Assembly: GCA_965204165.1 (NCBI GenBank)
Contig: OZ241969.1
Coordinates: forward strand, 496,001-560,000
DNA from: VYFG01 sp965204165
GTDB taxonomy: Bacteria > Pseudomonadota > Gammaproteobacteria > Arenicellales > Poriferihabitantaceae
DNA length: 64,000 bases
Direction of reading: 5' to 3'
The notes under the pieces are model-generated. The model searched no databases. It was not told where the DNA came from and worked only from the letters and a program-made list of their open reading frames with translations. Each line of letters begins with the position of its first letter. The first letter of the stretch is position 1. Positions 33,861 to 42,388 of the stretch are shown here, one piece after another. Made by a program: the position numbers and the translations under genes.

Positions 33861-34344
33861 GGGTAGCATAGTGGCTCGTGACCTCCCGCATGGCGGCATC
33901 GGCGTCGTAGCGGCCCGTCAGCCGGATCATGGCATCATGTTTCACGGCATCGCCGAGGATGGAACGGTAACCGTCGCGCTCGCGTTGGCCGAGTTGCAGC
34001 TGCTGGGAATGGATCACCCGGAATTTTCCGTCGGCAAAGAAGAACCGCAGGTGCTGCTGTTCGACCAGGTTCTCCAGCGTCCTGAACTGCAACCTGCCAA
34101 GGCCCGGGGTGAGCAGCACCTCCCCGGCCAGCGGGTCTTCCGGACGGGTGGCGACCTCGAAGCGCAGCATCACCACGGCCGCACTCGCGCATTCGATCAC
34201 GTCCGCCTCCAGCGCCACCGGCACGGGGGCCCGGCACTTTCCGAGTATCCGCCGGTCCTCCCTGCACTCCGGGCCGCCCAGACCGAAAAATACCGCGGTT
34301 TCCCATGTTCCGTGATCCAGGCGCACCGGCAGACAGGTGGTCAT
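33844..34344 (-). CDS. Unknown protein at the head of the ankyrin/ligase-like/Rieske-like run
   Basis: I do not recognise this 166-residue protein. It is soluble, without signal peptide or membrane segments, and contains a Cys-rich N-terminal third (TTCLPVRLDH, GPECREDRRILGKCRAPV) and a charged C-terminal half (QLQLGQRERDGYRSILGDAV). The start is uncertain: ATG 34344 is chosen, with ATG 34362 and a TTG at 34395 as alternatives. It overlaps the ankyrin gene, so the four leftward genes behave as one operon placed directly after the formate dehydrogenase operon and its terminator. Confidence 0.6.
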   Translation of the reverse strand: MTTCLPVRLDHGTWETAVFFGLGGPECREDRRILGKCRAPVPVALEADVIECASAAVVMLRFEVATRPEDPLAGEVLLTPGLGRLQFRTLENLVEQQHLRFFFADGKFRVIHSQQLQLGQRERDGYRSILGDAVKHDAMIRLTGRYDADAAMREVTSHYATHVASA

Positions 34345-34560
34345 CACGCCGCCTGAACGCATTCTGCTCACGATTTCAGGAGGAAACTGCTGCAACGGTA
34401 ATTACCGGTTGGATGCCTTCTGCCGGGCACAACGCCCGGACAGTGCGATCGGGACAGGGGGGAACCCCACGGCGGCGCCCCCGGACTTCACTGGTCCCGC
34501 GCCGTCGCGGGCCGGACGGGGGACCCGCGCCTCCGGGCTGCCCGCCATGCCTGGCACACT

Positions 34561-34585
34561 AAAAACCCCTGCAATGCAGGGGTTT
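34561..34585 (-). terminator. Rho-independent terminator of the formate dehydrogenase operon
   Basis: AAACCCCTGCA (34563-34573) and TGCAGGGGTTT (34575-34585) form an 11-bp near-palindrome. Read leftward it ends in TTTTT, 23 bases past the cytochrome b subunit stop. This is the clearest intrinsic terminator in the window and separates the fdh operon from the four-gene run. Confidence 0.85.
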
Positions 34586-34607
34586 GTTAGTGGTCGGCGA
34601 CGTCAGG

Positions 34608-35681
34608 TCAGGTCGTCGACGCATCGGCAGCCACATCCGCATCTGCGCTGGTCTCGGCGGCCTCCGCATCGCTCTCAAGCCCTTCGTACCAAAGATCGTG
34701 ATGCTGCTTGGCCCATTCGACACTCACCTTGCCGGTGGTCATGCCTTCCAGCGCGCCCTCGGTACCGATGGTGCCGATATAGACGTGCCCGAAGAACACC
34801 ACGATCCAGATGATGGCCGCAATGGCGTGCACCTGGTGCGCCCACTGCATGGTGGCCCGGCTGCTGTCCATGAATCCCCATTGCGCAGCCCAACCGATGA
34901 GTACCAGGCCGGTGCCGCACACCGCCACCAGGCCAACCAGGATGACGATCCAGTACCAGACCTTCTCGCCGCCATTGGCCTTGCCGGCGCTGGGGTGGGC
35001 CTTGCCGATGATGCCGCCCCCGGCGGCGAACCACTTCATGTCCACCGCGTTGGGGATGTTGTTCTTGACCCAGAAAAGCAGCATGGCGAACACGCCGATG
35101 GTGAAAAACGGGCCCACGTAGTTATGCACGTTGATGGACAGGTTGGCCCAGGCGGCGAACCCCTGGGGTCCCATCAGCGGGATCAGCACCGCGCGCCCGA
35201 ACAGTATGCTGAGGCCGGTGATGGTCAGAAGGACGAACAGGGTCGCCGTGTACCAGTGCATCAGGCGTTCCAGCCCGCTCCAGCGAGCCACGGTAAGCCC
35301 CGATTTTTCCCCCTCGATGCGGATCCGCCCGCGCAGGAGGAAAAACAGGAAGATCAGGCCGAGGGAACCCAGGACGGCCCAGCCGCCGTAGTTCGCGATC
35401 AGCCCGTTGCGCAACTGGCGCCAGTTCTGGCCGCCGTTGTTGATGAACACCCCGGCCTCGGGCCCCGTGACCGAGCTGTACCCTGCCTGTCCCTCACGCA
35501 CCAGGCGCCAGAAGTTGGCCCGCTGGTTGGTGTCGTTGGCTACCTGGGCATAGGCGTCCTCACCCCCCGTCACGAGGTAGGACGCCATCGGCAGAGCCAT
35601 CGCGCTGAGCACGATGAACAGGATGGACCAGTTCATGGCGCGCCGGCGACGGCGGTTCTTGTCAGCTTTTTCTGTATTCAT
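34608..35681 (-). CDS. fdhC: Formate dehydrogenase cytochrome b subunit (gamma)
   Basis: Membrane subunit that passes electrons from FdhB to the quinone pool, 357 residues. The C-terminal part has four hydrophobic segments with histidines positioned for two b hemes (LERLMHWYTATLFVLLTITG, NVHNYVGPFFTIGVFAMLLF, WAHQVHAIAAIIWIVVFFGH), as in FdnI/FdoI-type proteins. It also has an extra N-terminal region (about residues 1-120) with one or two additional membrane segments and a periplasmic loop, typical of the longer FDH gamma subunits. An acidic Ala/Asp tail ends it. It is the last gene of the leftward operon. Confidence 0.93.
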   Translation of the reverse strand: MNTEKADKNRRRRRAMNWSILFIVLSAMALPMASYLVTGGEDAYAQVANDTNQRANFWRLVREGQAGYSSVTGPEAGVFINNGGQNWRQLRNGLIANYGGWAVLGSLGLIFLFFLLRGRIRIEGEKSGLTVARWSGLERLMHWYTATLFVLLTITGLSILFGRAVLIPLMGPQGFAAWANLSINVHNYVGPFFTIGVFAMLLFWVKNNIPNAVDMKWFAAGGGIIGKAHPSAGKANGGEKVWYWIVILVGLVAVCGTGLVLIGWAAQWGFMDSSRATMQWAHQVHAIAAIIWIVVFFGHVYIGTIGTEGALEGMTTGKVSVEWAKQHHDLWYEGLESDAEAAETSADADVAADASTT

Positions 35682-35701
35682 TGTTCTCCCCGATGACTGG
35701 T

Positions 35702-35881
35702 TTACCGATCCCGTTGCCCGTCCAGGCGCTCCTGCAATGCGGCGCTGTCGGCGCTGAGGTCATCCGACGGCCCATAGTACTCGCCGGGCTGGTGAAAGGT
35801 CACGTCGGTGGACTCCCAGCAGCCGGCCAGTGCAAGGCATGCCAGCAACAGGATCAATGAATGGAGTGTTTTTCTGTGCAT
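35702..35881 (-). CDS. Small predicted lipoprotein of the formate dehydrogenase operon (59 aa)
   Basis: A short gene lies between fdhB and the cytochrome b gene. It begins MHRKTLHSLILLLACLALAG and continues CWESTDVTFHQPGEYYG to residue 59. Residues 1-20 are a lipoprotein signal with lipobox LALAGC, so Cys21 would be acylated. The mature part is short, acidic and without recognisable domain. The start is ATG 35881, and the stop lies 20 bases before the cytochrome b start. Its operon position suggests a role in assembly or anchoring of the periplasmic enzyme; that is inference. Confidence 0.75.
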   Translation of the reverse strand: MHRKTLHSLILLLACLALAGCWESTDVTFHQPGEYYGPSDDLSADSAALQERLDGQRDR

Positions 35882-35973
35882 GTCGACCCTCGGATTGGGA
35901 ATTGCCCGGCGCCGTCACCGGCGCCGGTAAACCAGGAAACCGGGGCGGGTGCGAAACCCGCCCCGACCAGGAC

Positions 35974-36558
35974 TCAACTACCGTAAGCGGTTTCCCAACC
36001 CCAGGTCTGCGGTCTTCCACCGCGGCGCAGGATCCGCTCGCGGTAGATGTCCGCGACCATGTCGCCGTCACCGGCGATGAGCGCCTTGGTGGAGCACATC
36101 TCCGCGCAGAGCGGCAGCTTGCCTTCCGCAATCCGGTTGCCTCCGTACTTCTCGCGCTCGGCCACGGAATTGTCGTCCAGGGGACCGCCGGCACAGAAAG
36201 TGCACTTGTCCATCTTGCCGCGCACGCCGAAGGCCTCTTGCTGCGGGTACTGCGGCGCGCCGAACGGACAGGCGTAGAAACAGTAGCCGCAACCGATGCA
36301 GAGATCCTTGTCGTGCAGCACCACGCCATCGTTTGTGGTGTAGAAGCAGTCCACCGGGCACACTGCGGAGCAGGGTGCGTCGGTGCAGTGCATGCAGGCC
36401 ACGGAGATGGATTTCTCACCGGCCTGGCCGTCACCGAGCGTGATGACGCGACGCCGGTTCACGCCCCAGGGAACCTCGTTCTCGTTCTTGCAGGCGGTTA
36501 CGCAGCCGTTGCATTCGATGCAGCGTTCGGCGTCACACAGGAATTTCATTCTTGCCAT
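35974..36558 (-). CDS. fdhB: Formate dehydrogenase iron-sulfur subunit (beta)
   Basis: Electron-transfer subunit of the exported formate dehydrogenase, 194 residues. It carries the four-cluster ferredoxin pattern: CIECNGCVTACKNE, CMHCTDAPCSAVCP, CIGCGYCFYACPFG and a final CTFCAGG with CAEMC, enough for four [4Fe-4S] centres linking FdhA to cytochrome b. It lacks its own signal and a membrane helix, so it is carried out with FdhA and docks on the gamma subunit. The spacing to fdhA is 16 bases. Confidence 0.95.
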   Translation of the reverse strand: MARMKFLCDAERCIECNGCVTACKNENEVPWGVNRRRVITLGDGQAGEKSISVACMHCTDAPCSAVCPVDCFYTTNDGVVLHDKDLCIGCGYCFYACPFGAPQYPQQEAFGVRGKMDKCTFCAGGPLDDNSVAEREKYGGNRIAEGKLPLCAEMCSTKALIAGDGDMVADIYRERILRRGGRPQTWGWETAYGS

Positions 36559-36574
36559 GTTCGTATCCTCCAGC

Positions 36575-39439
36575 TTAAGCGAGTGTGATGCGGCAGAGAG
36601 TCACTTTACTCTCCTGCATCTGGGTTACGGAATCGTATCCGTAGGTGAACGCGGTGTTCGCCGCCTCGCCCCGGACATATGGTGCGGTCCCCTCAGGATA
36701 CTTGTCCACGAGGTCCACGCCCTCGTAGTGACCGCCGAAGTGGAACGGGGTGAATACCACGCCCGGCCCCACGCGCTGGGTGACCATTGCCTTGACCTTG
36801 ATCTTTGACCCCTCGGGGCTTTCGATCCAGATCATGTCGCCGTCCTTCACGTTGTGATCATTGGCGTCCTTGGGATTGATCTCCGCGAACATCTCCTGCT
36901 GCAGTTCCGCCAGCCAGGGATTGGACCGGGACTCCTCGCCGCCGCCCTCGTATTCCACCAGCCGTCCGCTGGTGTGAATGATCGGGAATTCCTTGGAGTA
37001 ATCCTGGGCCTGGATGGAGGCGTACCTGGTGGGCAGGCGGTAGAACCGCTTGCGGTCCTCGTAGGTGGGATATTTCGCCACCAGCTCGCGGTCCGGCGCG
37101 TAGAGCGGCTCGCGATGGATCGGCACCCGGTCCGGGAAGGTCCAGACGATGGCCCGGGCCTTGGCGTTGCCAAACGGTGCGCAGCCATGCTTGATGGCCA
37201 CCCGCTGGATGCCGCCGGACAGGTCGGTTTTCCAGTTCTTGCCGTCGGCCAGCGCCTTTTCCTCGGGGGTCAGGTCATCCCACCAGCCCAGGGTTTTCAG
37301 CATGTCGGCGGTGAACTCCGGATGGCCGTCCTGGATCTCGTTGCCTACCGGCCAGGAATCCTCTGCGAGGATGTTGGTGCCTTCATGCTCCACACCGAAG
37401 CGGGCGCGGAAGTTCAGTCCTCCCTCGGCCACGGGCTTGCTCGGATCGTACAGCACCGGGGTTCCCGGGTGCTTCATCTCGGCCGTTCCCCAGCAGGGCC
37501 AGGGCATGCCGTAGAAGTCGCCGTCGCAGGGGCCACCTGCCGCCTTCAGCGTCGTGGTGTCGAAGGTGTGCTTGTTCTCCATGTGAAGCTTGAGGCGTTC
37601 CGGGCTCTGGCCGGTGTAGCCGATGGTCCACATGCCCTTGTTGAACTCGCGGGTGATGTCCTCGATCAGCGGCTCGTCGTTGTTGACCTCGATGTTCTTG
37701 CACAGCTGGTCGGCGATGCCGAGTTTCTTCGCCAGCTTGTAGAGGATCGTGTGGTCAGGCAGCGATTCGAACAGCGGCTCGATGACCTTCTCGCGCCATT
37801 GCAGGGAGCGGTTCGACGCGGTGACCGAGCCGTAGGTCTCGAACTGCGTGGTGCCCGGCAGCAGCCAGATGCCGTCGGTACGGTCGTTCATGACCGCGGC
37901 ATGGGTCGGATAGGGATCGATGATCACCATCATGTCCAGCTTGGCCATGGCCTTCTTCATTTCCGGCCCGCGGGTCTGGCTGTTCACGGCATGCCCCATG
38001 TAGACCATGCAGCGGATGTTGTCCTTCTGCCCGATGTTCTCCTCGAGCACCCCGTCGACCCAGCGGGAGACCGGGATGCCGCGGTAGTTCATCGGATGGG
38101 TGGGCTTGCCGTTGTCGCCCTCGACCTCTTCCTGGCTGAACCGGGACTTGACCCATGCCGGGTCCAGACCCCATACCCGGGACCAGTGGCCCCAGGCGCC
38201 GTTGGACAGGCCGTAGTAGCCGGGGAGGGAATGGGACAGCACGCAGAAGTCGGTAGCGCCCTGCACGTTGTCGTGTCCCCGGAAGATATTGGCGCCGCCG
38301 CCCTCCTTGCCGATGTTGCCGAGGGCAAGCTGGAATGCGCAGTAGGCGCGGGTGTTGTTGTTGCCGATGGTGTGCTGGGTACCGCCCATGCACCAGACGA
38401 AGGTCGCCGGGCTGTTTTCCGCCATCATCTGCGCGGCCCTCTTGACGGTCGCCTCCGGCACGCCGGTGACGCGCTCGGTCTCTTCCGGCGTCCACTTGGC
38501 CACCTCGGCGCGGATCTCGTCCATGCCGTAGACCCGCTGGCGGATGTACTCCTTGTCCTCCCAGCCGTTCTCGAAGATATGCCACATCATGCCCCAGATG
38601 ATGCCCACGTCGGATCCCGGACGGATCCGCACGTAGTGATCGGCATGGGCCGCGGTACGCGTGTAGCGCGGGTCGATCACCACCATCTTGGAGCCGTTCT
38701 CCTTCGCCCTGAAGATATGCTGCAGGGAAACCGGGTGGGCTTCCGCCGGGTTGGAGCCGATGAACAGCATGCACTTGGAATTGTGCATGTCGTTGTAGCT
38801 GTTGGTCATGGCGCCGTAGCCCCAGGTGTTCGCAACGCCCGCCACGGTGGTGGAATGGCAGATGCGCGCCTGGTGGTCGACGTTGTTCGTGCCCCACATT
38901 GCGGCGAACTTGCGGAACAGGAAGGCCTGCTCGTTGTTGAACTTGGCGGAGCCAAGCCAGTAGACCGAGTCGGGACCGGATTCCTCCCGGATCTTCAGCA
39001 TACCGTCGCCGATCTCGTTGACGGCGTCATCCCAGGACTGCCGCTTCCACCGGCCGCCTTCCAGCTTCATCGGGTACTTGAGGCGGCGCTCTCCATGCCC
39101 GTGCTCCCGTACGGCCGCGCCCTTGGCGCAGTGGGAACCCAGGTTGAAGGGGGAGTCGAAGTCCGGCTCCTGGCCGGTCCATACCCCGTTCTGCACCTCG
39201 GCCCGCACGCCGCAGCCCACCGAGCAGTGGGTGCAGACGCTGCGCTTGACGACGATGTCGCCGGTGGCGGCGCTGGCGGCATGGGCCTTTCTCACCCTGC
39301 CGGGCATCAGCGTGGTGGCCGCGGCGCCGGCACCCATGGCCAGCCCGGAACGCTTCAGAAAGGTTCTTCGGTCGATGGACTGTCCGATGCCCGGCTGGCC
39401 CTGGCCATCGGAGCCTGTTTGCTTGCGTATCAGTTTCAT
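36575..39439 (-). CDS. fdhA: Formate dehydrogenase catalytic subunit (alpha), Cys-type, TAT-exported
   Basis: Molybdenum/tungsten bis-MGD enzyme oxidising formate to CO2, 954 residues. The TAT signal RRTFLKR is at residues 24-30. The first cluster ligands are Cys69, Cys72, Cys76 and Cys104 (CTHCSVGC and SHCAKG). The metal-coordinating residue is Cys194 in ARICHSTTVAG, encoded by TGC, so this is not a selenoenzyme. Downstream segments such as MGGTQHTIGNNNTRAYCAFQ match FDH-type DMSO reductases, and the C-terminal MPT-binding domain is complete. An AGGAGA site precedes the ATG. It is the main product of the operon. Confidence 0.96.
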   Translation of the reverse strand: MKLIRKQTGSDGQGQPGIGQSIDRRTFLKRSGLAMGAGAAATTLMPGRVRKAHAASAATGDIVVKRSVCTHCSVGCGVRAEVQNGVWTGQEPDFDSPFNLGSHCAKGAAVREHGHGERRLKYPMKLEGGRWKRQSWDDAVNEIGDGMLKIREESGPDSVYWLGSAKFNNEQAFLFRKFAAMWGTNNVDHQARICHSTTVAGVANTWGYGAMTNSYNDMHNSKCMLFIGSNPAEAHPVSLQHIFRAKENGSKMVVIDPRYTRTAAHADHYVRIRPGSDVGIIWGMMWHIFENGWEDKEYIRQRVYGMDEIRAEVAKWTPEETERVTGVPEATVKRAAQMMAENSPATFVWCMGGTQHTIGNNNTRAYCAFQLALGNIGKEGGGANIFRGHDNVQGATDFCVLSHSLPGYYGLSNGAWGHWSRVWGLDPAWVKSRFSQEEVEGDNGKPTHPMNYRGIPVSRWVDGVLEENIGQKDNIRCMVYMGHAVNSQTRGPEMKKAMAKLDMMVIIDPYPTHAAVMNDRTDGIWLLPGTTQFETYGSVTASNRSLQWREKVIEPLFESLPDHTILYKLAKKLGIADQLCKNIEVNNDEPLIEDITREFNKGMWTIGYTGQSPERLKLHMENKHTFDTTTLKAAGGPCDGDFYGMPWPCWGTAEMKHPGTPVLYDPSKPVAEGGLNFRARFGVEHEGTNILAEDSWPVGNEIQDGHPEFTADMLKTLGWWDDLTPEEKALADGKNWKTDLSGGIQRVAIKHGCAPFGNAKARAIVWTFPDRVPIHREPLYAPDRELVAKYPTYEDRKRFYRLPTRYASIQAQDYSKEFPIIHTSGRLVEYEGGGEESRSNPWLAELQQEMFAEINPKDANDHNVKDGDMIWIESPEGSKIKVKAMVTQRVGPGVVFTPFHFGGHYEGVDLVDKYPEGTAPYVRGEAANTAFTYGYDSVTQMQESKVTLCRITLA

Positions 39440-39507
39440 GCTTGGTTCTCCTGAGTCGCTGTGCGAATCATCAAGTTTGTATGTATTTCGGTTGCTCCGC
39501 CTTCGGC

Positions 39508-39696
39508 CTATCTGCGGGCCAGCCGGTAATAGGCACGGACATGATCGGTTTCACGGTAGCCCTGCTTGGCCACGGGTTCCGTGGTCTCCTGTGTGCCGGC
39601 AAGCACGCCGGATGCAGCAGCCCCGGTACCGATCGCCGCGGTGGTCACGGCAGCGCCTTTCAGAAATGCGCGCCTGGCTTTTTCCGGTTTCTTCAT
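39508..39696 (-). CDS. Formate dehydrogenase region small TAT-signal protein
   Basis: A 62-residue protein that is mostly a twin-arginine signal: KARRAFLKGAAVTTAAIG, followed by a short charged C-terminus HVRAYYRLARR. It matches the small TAT-target protein regularly encoded just upstream of fdhA in proteobacterial FDH loci, of unknown role. I chose ATG 39696 because it gives the standard MKKPEKARRAF start; the frame is open to 39735. The gap to fdhA is 68 bases. Confidence 0.88.
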   Translation of the reverse strand: MKKPEKARRAFLKGAAVTTAAIGTGAAASGVLAGTQETTEPVAKQGYRETDHVRAYYRLARR

Positions 39697-39747
39697 GGTG
39701 TGTACCTCAGCTTGATCAAGGTTGGTGTATGTCATTCAGATACAGTC

Positions 39748-40392
39748 TCAGTGTTGCTGAACATTCAGATACTGGCTTTCCAGTTGCATGAACCGTTCTC
39801 CGAGCAGCCCCACGGCCCGGTAGAAATCCGCGTTGCGCGCCGATTTCAGTTCATGGAAAAACTTCTCGCCCCAGGGAAGGAGGTGGCGCAGGAAGAACCG
39901 GCGCTGCCGGAACCCCTCGACGTCATCCGATTCGATCAGGATCGACATGGTCTCGCAGATCGCGGCGATGTGATCCTCCGGTTCCTTGTGATCCCCGTTT
40001 GCCTCGAAACCCAGCGAACGCAGGTCATCCCTGAGCTCACTGAGGGGCTTTTCCATCAGGAACCCGGTCAGGTGCCAGGATCCGTAGGGAACGATTTCGC
40101 CCCGGCCAAGGCCGATGAACAGGGCATGGAATTCATCATCCAGCCGGGCCGTGTCCGCCTCTTCGGCGGCGCGGCGCAATGCCAGCCAGGCCTCGCCGAC
40201 ATCCCCGGGGCTGTCGGCATCAGCCGGGTCATCGATATGGCAGAGATAGTCCAGCAGATCGCGGTCCGGGATATCGCTGAGCAGGGACGCCAGGACGGCA
40301 TAGGTCGCGGCCCGCGCCTGATCCTCCTGTGCGATCAGGGCAGCCGTTTCGAGATTCCCGTTTTCAGTCGTCAAAGGCTGGACGGATTCCAA
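39748..40392 (-). CDS. TorD-family chaperone for formate dehydrogenase
   Basis: A 214-residue all-helical protein of the TorD/DmsD chaperone family, which binds molybdoenzyme precursors before TAT export. Supporting segments are RAATYAVLASLLSDIPDRDL, ALFIGLGRGEIVPYGSWHLT (the family's LFxG...PY signature) and HLLPWGEKFFHELK. The start is TTG 40392 with GGGAG about 8 bases upstream. It is the first gene of the operon with the small TAT protein, fdhA, fdhB, the lipoprotein and the cytochrome b subunit, so FdhA is the obvious client. Confidence 0.9.
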   Translation of the reverse strand: MESVQPLTTENGNLETAALIAQEDQARAATYAVLASLLSDIPDRDLLDYLCHIDDPADADSPGDVGEAWLALRRAAEEADTARLDDEFHALFIGLGRGEIVPYGSWHLTGFLMEKPLSELRDDLRSLGFEANGDHKEPEDHIAAICETMSILIESDDVEGFRQRRFFLRHLLPWGEKFFHELKSARNADFYRAVGLLGERFMQLESQYLNVQQH

Positions 40393-40696
40393 TCAGGCGC
40401 TCCCAAGTGGTGTTCAGTACCAAGGAACCACCGGCCGTCCATTGGATGGATACGGCACGGTACGTTCCGGCGTATACCGTTTTTTGTTGTTTTGGTAGCG
40501 TAAAGATATACCCCGGGCATGTACGGTTCAAGCTTGCCGCCTTCACGTAAATTTCACCTGACCGGCAGGCCGCAGCAATAGCCCCGGCTTATGGTTATTG
40601 AAAACAAAGACTTATCCCGGTTTTTCAGAACAGATGCAAAATTCACTGGCCGCCGCATAGAATTCCTTCCTGCCAAACAGGAAAAAAATGAAATAA
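40393..40696 (-). other. 304-base non-coding region: promoter area of the fdh operon
   Basis: AT-richer than its surroundings. It lies between the end of the polyferredoxin gene and the chaperone start. It holds an ACGGTA (40457-40462) / TACCGT (40475-40480) repeat followed by six T on the + strand, and TTCCTG/CAGGAA arms near 40665-40681. No + gene ends here, so the T-run structure is not an obvious terminator. It is the likely promoter region for the leftward fdh genes, but no convincing -35/-10 pair or FNR site was found. Confidence 0.45.
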
Positions 40697-42358
40697 TTAT
40701 CCGATCATGTCCTTGCGATCATAGAGGTCGGCGACCCGGCAATCCTCGCACATCCGCAGTCGGTTCCGCTGCTCCGGCGTCTCGAACATCCAGTGGCCCG
40801 CCAGTTTTTCCATCATGCGATCGATCATCGCCACGGTGGCGAACGGCTTTCCGCAGGCAATGCACCGGAACGGCTCCTCCTCCTTCAGTGTGCGGCTCCT
40901 GGTCGCCGCATCGTCCGGATCGAACCGCGGGTCCAGGGTCAGGGCGGCCTCCGGGCAGGCCCGGGTGCAGATCCCGCACTGGACGCAGTTGCTTTCGATG
41001 AAGCGCAGCGCCGGGGACTCCCCCCCGGCTTCGAGGGCATTGCCGGGGCAGACCGATACGCATCCCATGCACAGCGTGCAGGCCTCGGAATTCAGGATCA
41101 CCTGCCCGAACGGGCTGCCCGCCGGCAGGGGCGCCGGACCCGCCGCGGCCGCGCCCTGCACCATGTGCCGCAGCGCATTTCGCAGCATGCTTCGCTTGCC
41201 GCCCGCGGCCGCGAAGGTGGCGACGGCGTCCCGTTCGGTTTCCGCAGGGACGGACGCCAGCACCGGGTCCAGGGATTCGGTCAGGCGGACGATGCAGTGG
41301 TCAAGACCGGAGCCGCGCAGCACGGCCCGGATGAATTCCGCGGTCTCCTCGAGACTGCGGCGGACCTGCTCGGGAACCTCCGGATGGACATGGAGCCAGA
41401 TGTCCCCGGCGCCGTAGGCCAGCGCGCAGGACAGCAGTTCCGGGCCCACCGAGCCGATTTCCTCCACCAGCAGTGGAATGACATGCTCCGGCAGCTCCTG
41501 CGCGGCGGCCGCCACCGTCTCCTCGCCGTGTTCCCTGTCGTAGACAAGCAGCGTGATCTCCCGGGGCCCGAGACGCTCCCGCAGGTCGCGGCAGACCCGC
41601 CGCAGGAACTCCACCTGCTCCTCCACCGGCGGATAACGGTAGGTGATCGCCCCCGACGGGCAGCGGGCGGCACAGCTTCCGCCCCCCTGGCAAAGATAGG
41701 GGTTGACCTCAATCTGTTCGCCCACGGAGATGATCGCATCCGTCGGACAGGCCTCCAGGCAGCGGTTGCAGCCCTCGATGCCGCTGCGGCCATGGGCGCA
41801 GATGTCCGGGTCGTACTGGAAATAGCGGGGCTTCTCGAATTCGCCCACCAGTTCCCGCACCGCCTCGATCGCCTCGTCAAGCCTGCCGGGGTCGGCGCCG
41901 ACGTGGTGGTAGCCCGGCGGCTTGATGGCGGCGCCGATCAGCGCCTCGGCGCCCGCGTCGATCACATGGTCGAAAAGGCCGTTGGGGATGCCCATCATCT
42001 GTCCGAGTCCGACCCGGTCCTCCTCACCCCCGTCCGGACCCGGAAGACTCGCGGTGAAACGGCCGAGGTATCCCTCCAGTGCAAGTCCGGGGGATTTCCA
42101 GGCATTGGGGGCGGCCAGGGGGCGGTCGTCCCCGCCAGTGACCGCGATGTAGCAGAGGAACCTGTCTCCCAGTGCGGCTTCCGCCTCGCGGCCCGGCGCC
42201 TCGTCCATGACCAGCAGCACCCGGTTGGCCGCCACGTAGGCGACGCTGGTGGTCGGCGCGGGCGACCAGGGCGCCCCGGACAGCACCTCATGGCGGATTC
42301 GCCCGGCCTGTGTCTGCGCGGAAAGGTTGAGCCCGAGGGCTTCCATATAGCCTGTCAT
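40697..42358 (-). CDS. Multi-cluster 4Fe-4S protein of the formate dehydrogenase locus
   Basis: A 553-residue cytoplasmic iron-sulfur protein. It has at least two ferredoxin pairs: GCNRCLEACPTDAI with CQGGGSCAARCPSGAI around residue 200-240, and CTLCMGCVSVCPGN with CVQCGICTRACPEAAL around 430-470. A terminal CIACGKPF and MCEDC pair could bind another metal. This protein accompanies DUF3305/DUF3306 in FDH loci of many proteobacteria and probably supports enzyme maturation or electron supply; its exact role is unknown to me. The gap to the DUF3306 gene is 30 bases. Confidence 0.85.
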   Translation of the reverse strand: MTGYMEALGLNLSAQTQAGRIRHEVLSGAPWSPAPTTSVAYVAANRVLLVMDEAPGREAEAALGDRFLCYIAVTGGDDRPLAAPNAWKSPGLALEGYLGRFTASLPGPDGGEEDRVGLGQMMGIPNGLFDHVIDAGAEALIGAAIKPPGYHHVGADPGRLDEAIEAVRELVGEFEKPRYFQYDPDICAHGRSGIEGCNRCLEACPTDAIISVGEQIEVNPYLCQGGGSCAARCPSGAITYRYPPVEEQVEFLRRVCRDLRERLGPREITLLVYDREHGEETVAAAAQELPEHVIPLLVEEIGSVGPELLSCALAYGAGDIWLHVHPEVPEQVRRSLEETAEFIRAVLRGSGLDHCIVRLTESLDPVLASVPAETERDAVATFAAAGGKRSMLRNALRHMVQGAAAAGPAPLPAGSPFGQVILNSEACTLCMGCVSVCPGNALEAGGESPALRFIESNCVQCGICTRACPEAALTLDPRFDPDDAATRSRTLKEEEPFRCIACGKPFATVAMIDRMMEKLAGHWMFETPEQRNRLRMCEDCRVADLYDRKDMIG

Positions 42359-42388
42359 GTCAGGATTCTCCTCCGGGCGGGCCCATGC

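Noticed and set aside
38850..38870. Possible selenocysteine codon in fdhA
   Set aside because: The metal-ligand codon is TGC (Cys194), with no in-frame TGA, so this is the Cys-type enzyme.
36854..39454. Long open frame antisense to fdhA
   Set aside because: Same artefact: a GC-driven open frame opposite a clear molybdoenzyme gene.
40457..40486. ACGGTA/TACCGT stem followed by six T, terminator-like on the + strand
   Set aside because: No rightward gene ends nearby and the stem is only 6 bp with a 12-base loop.
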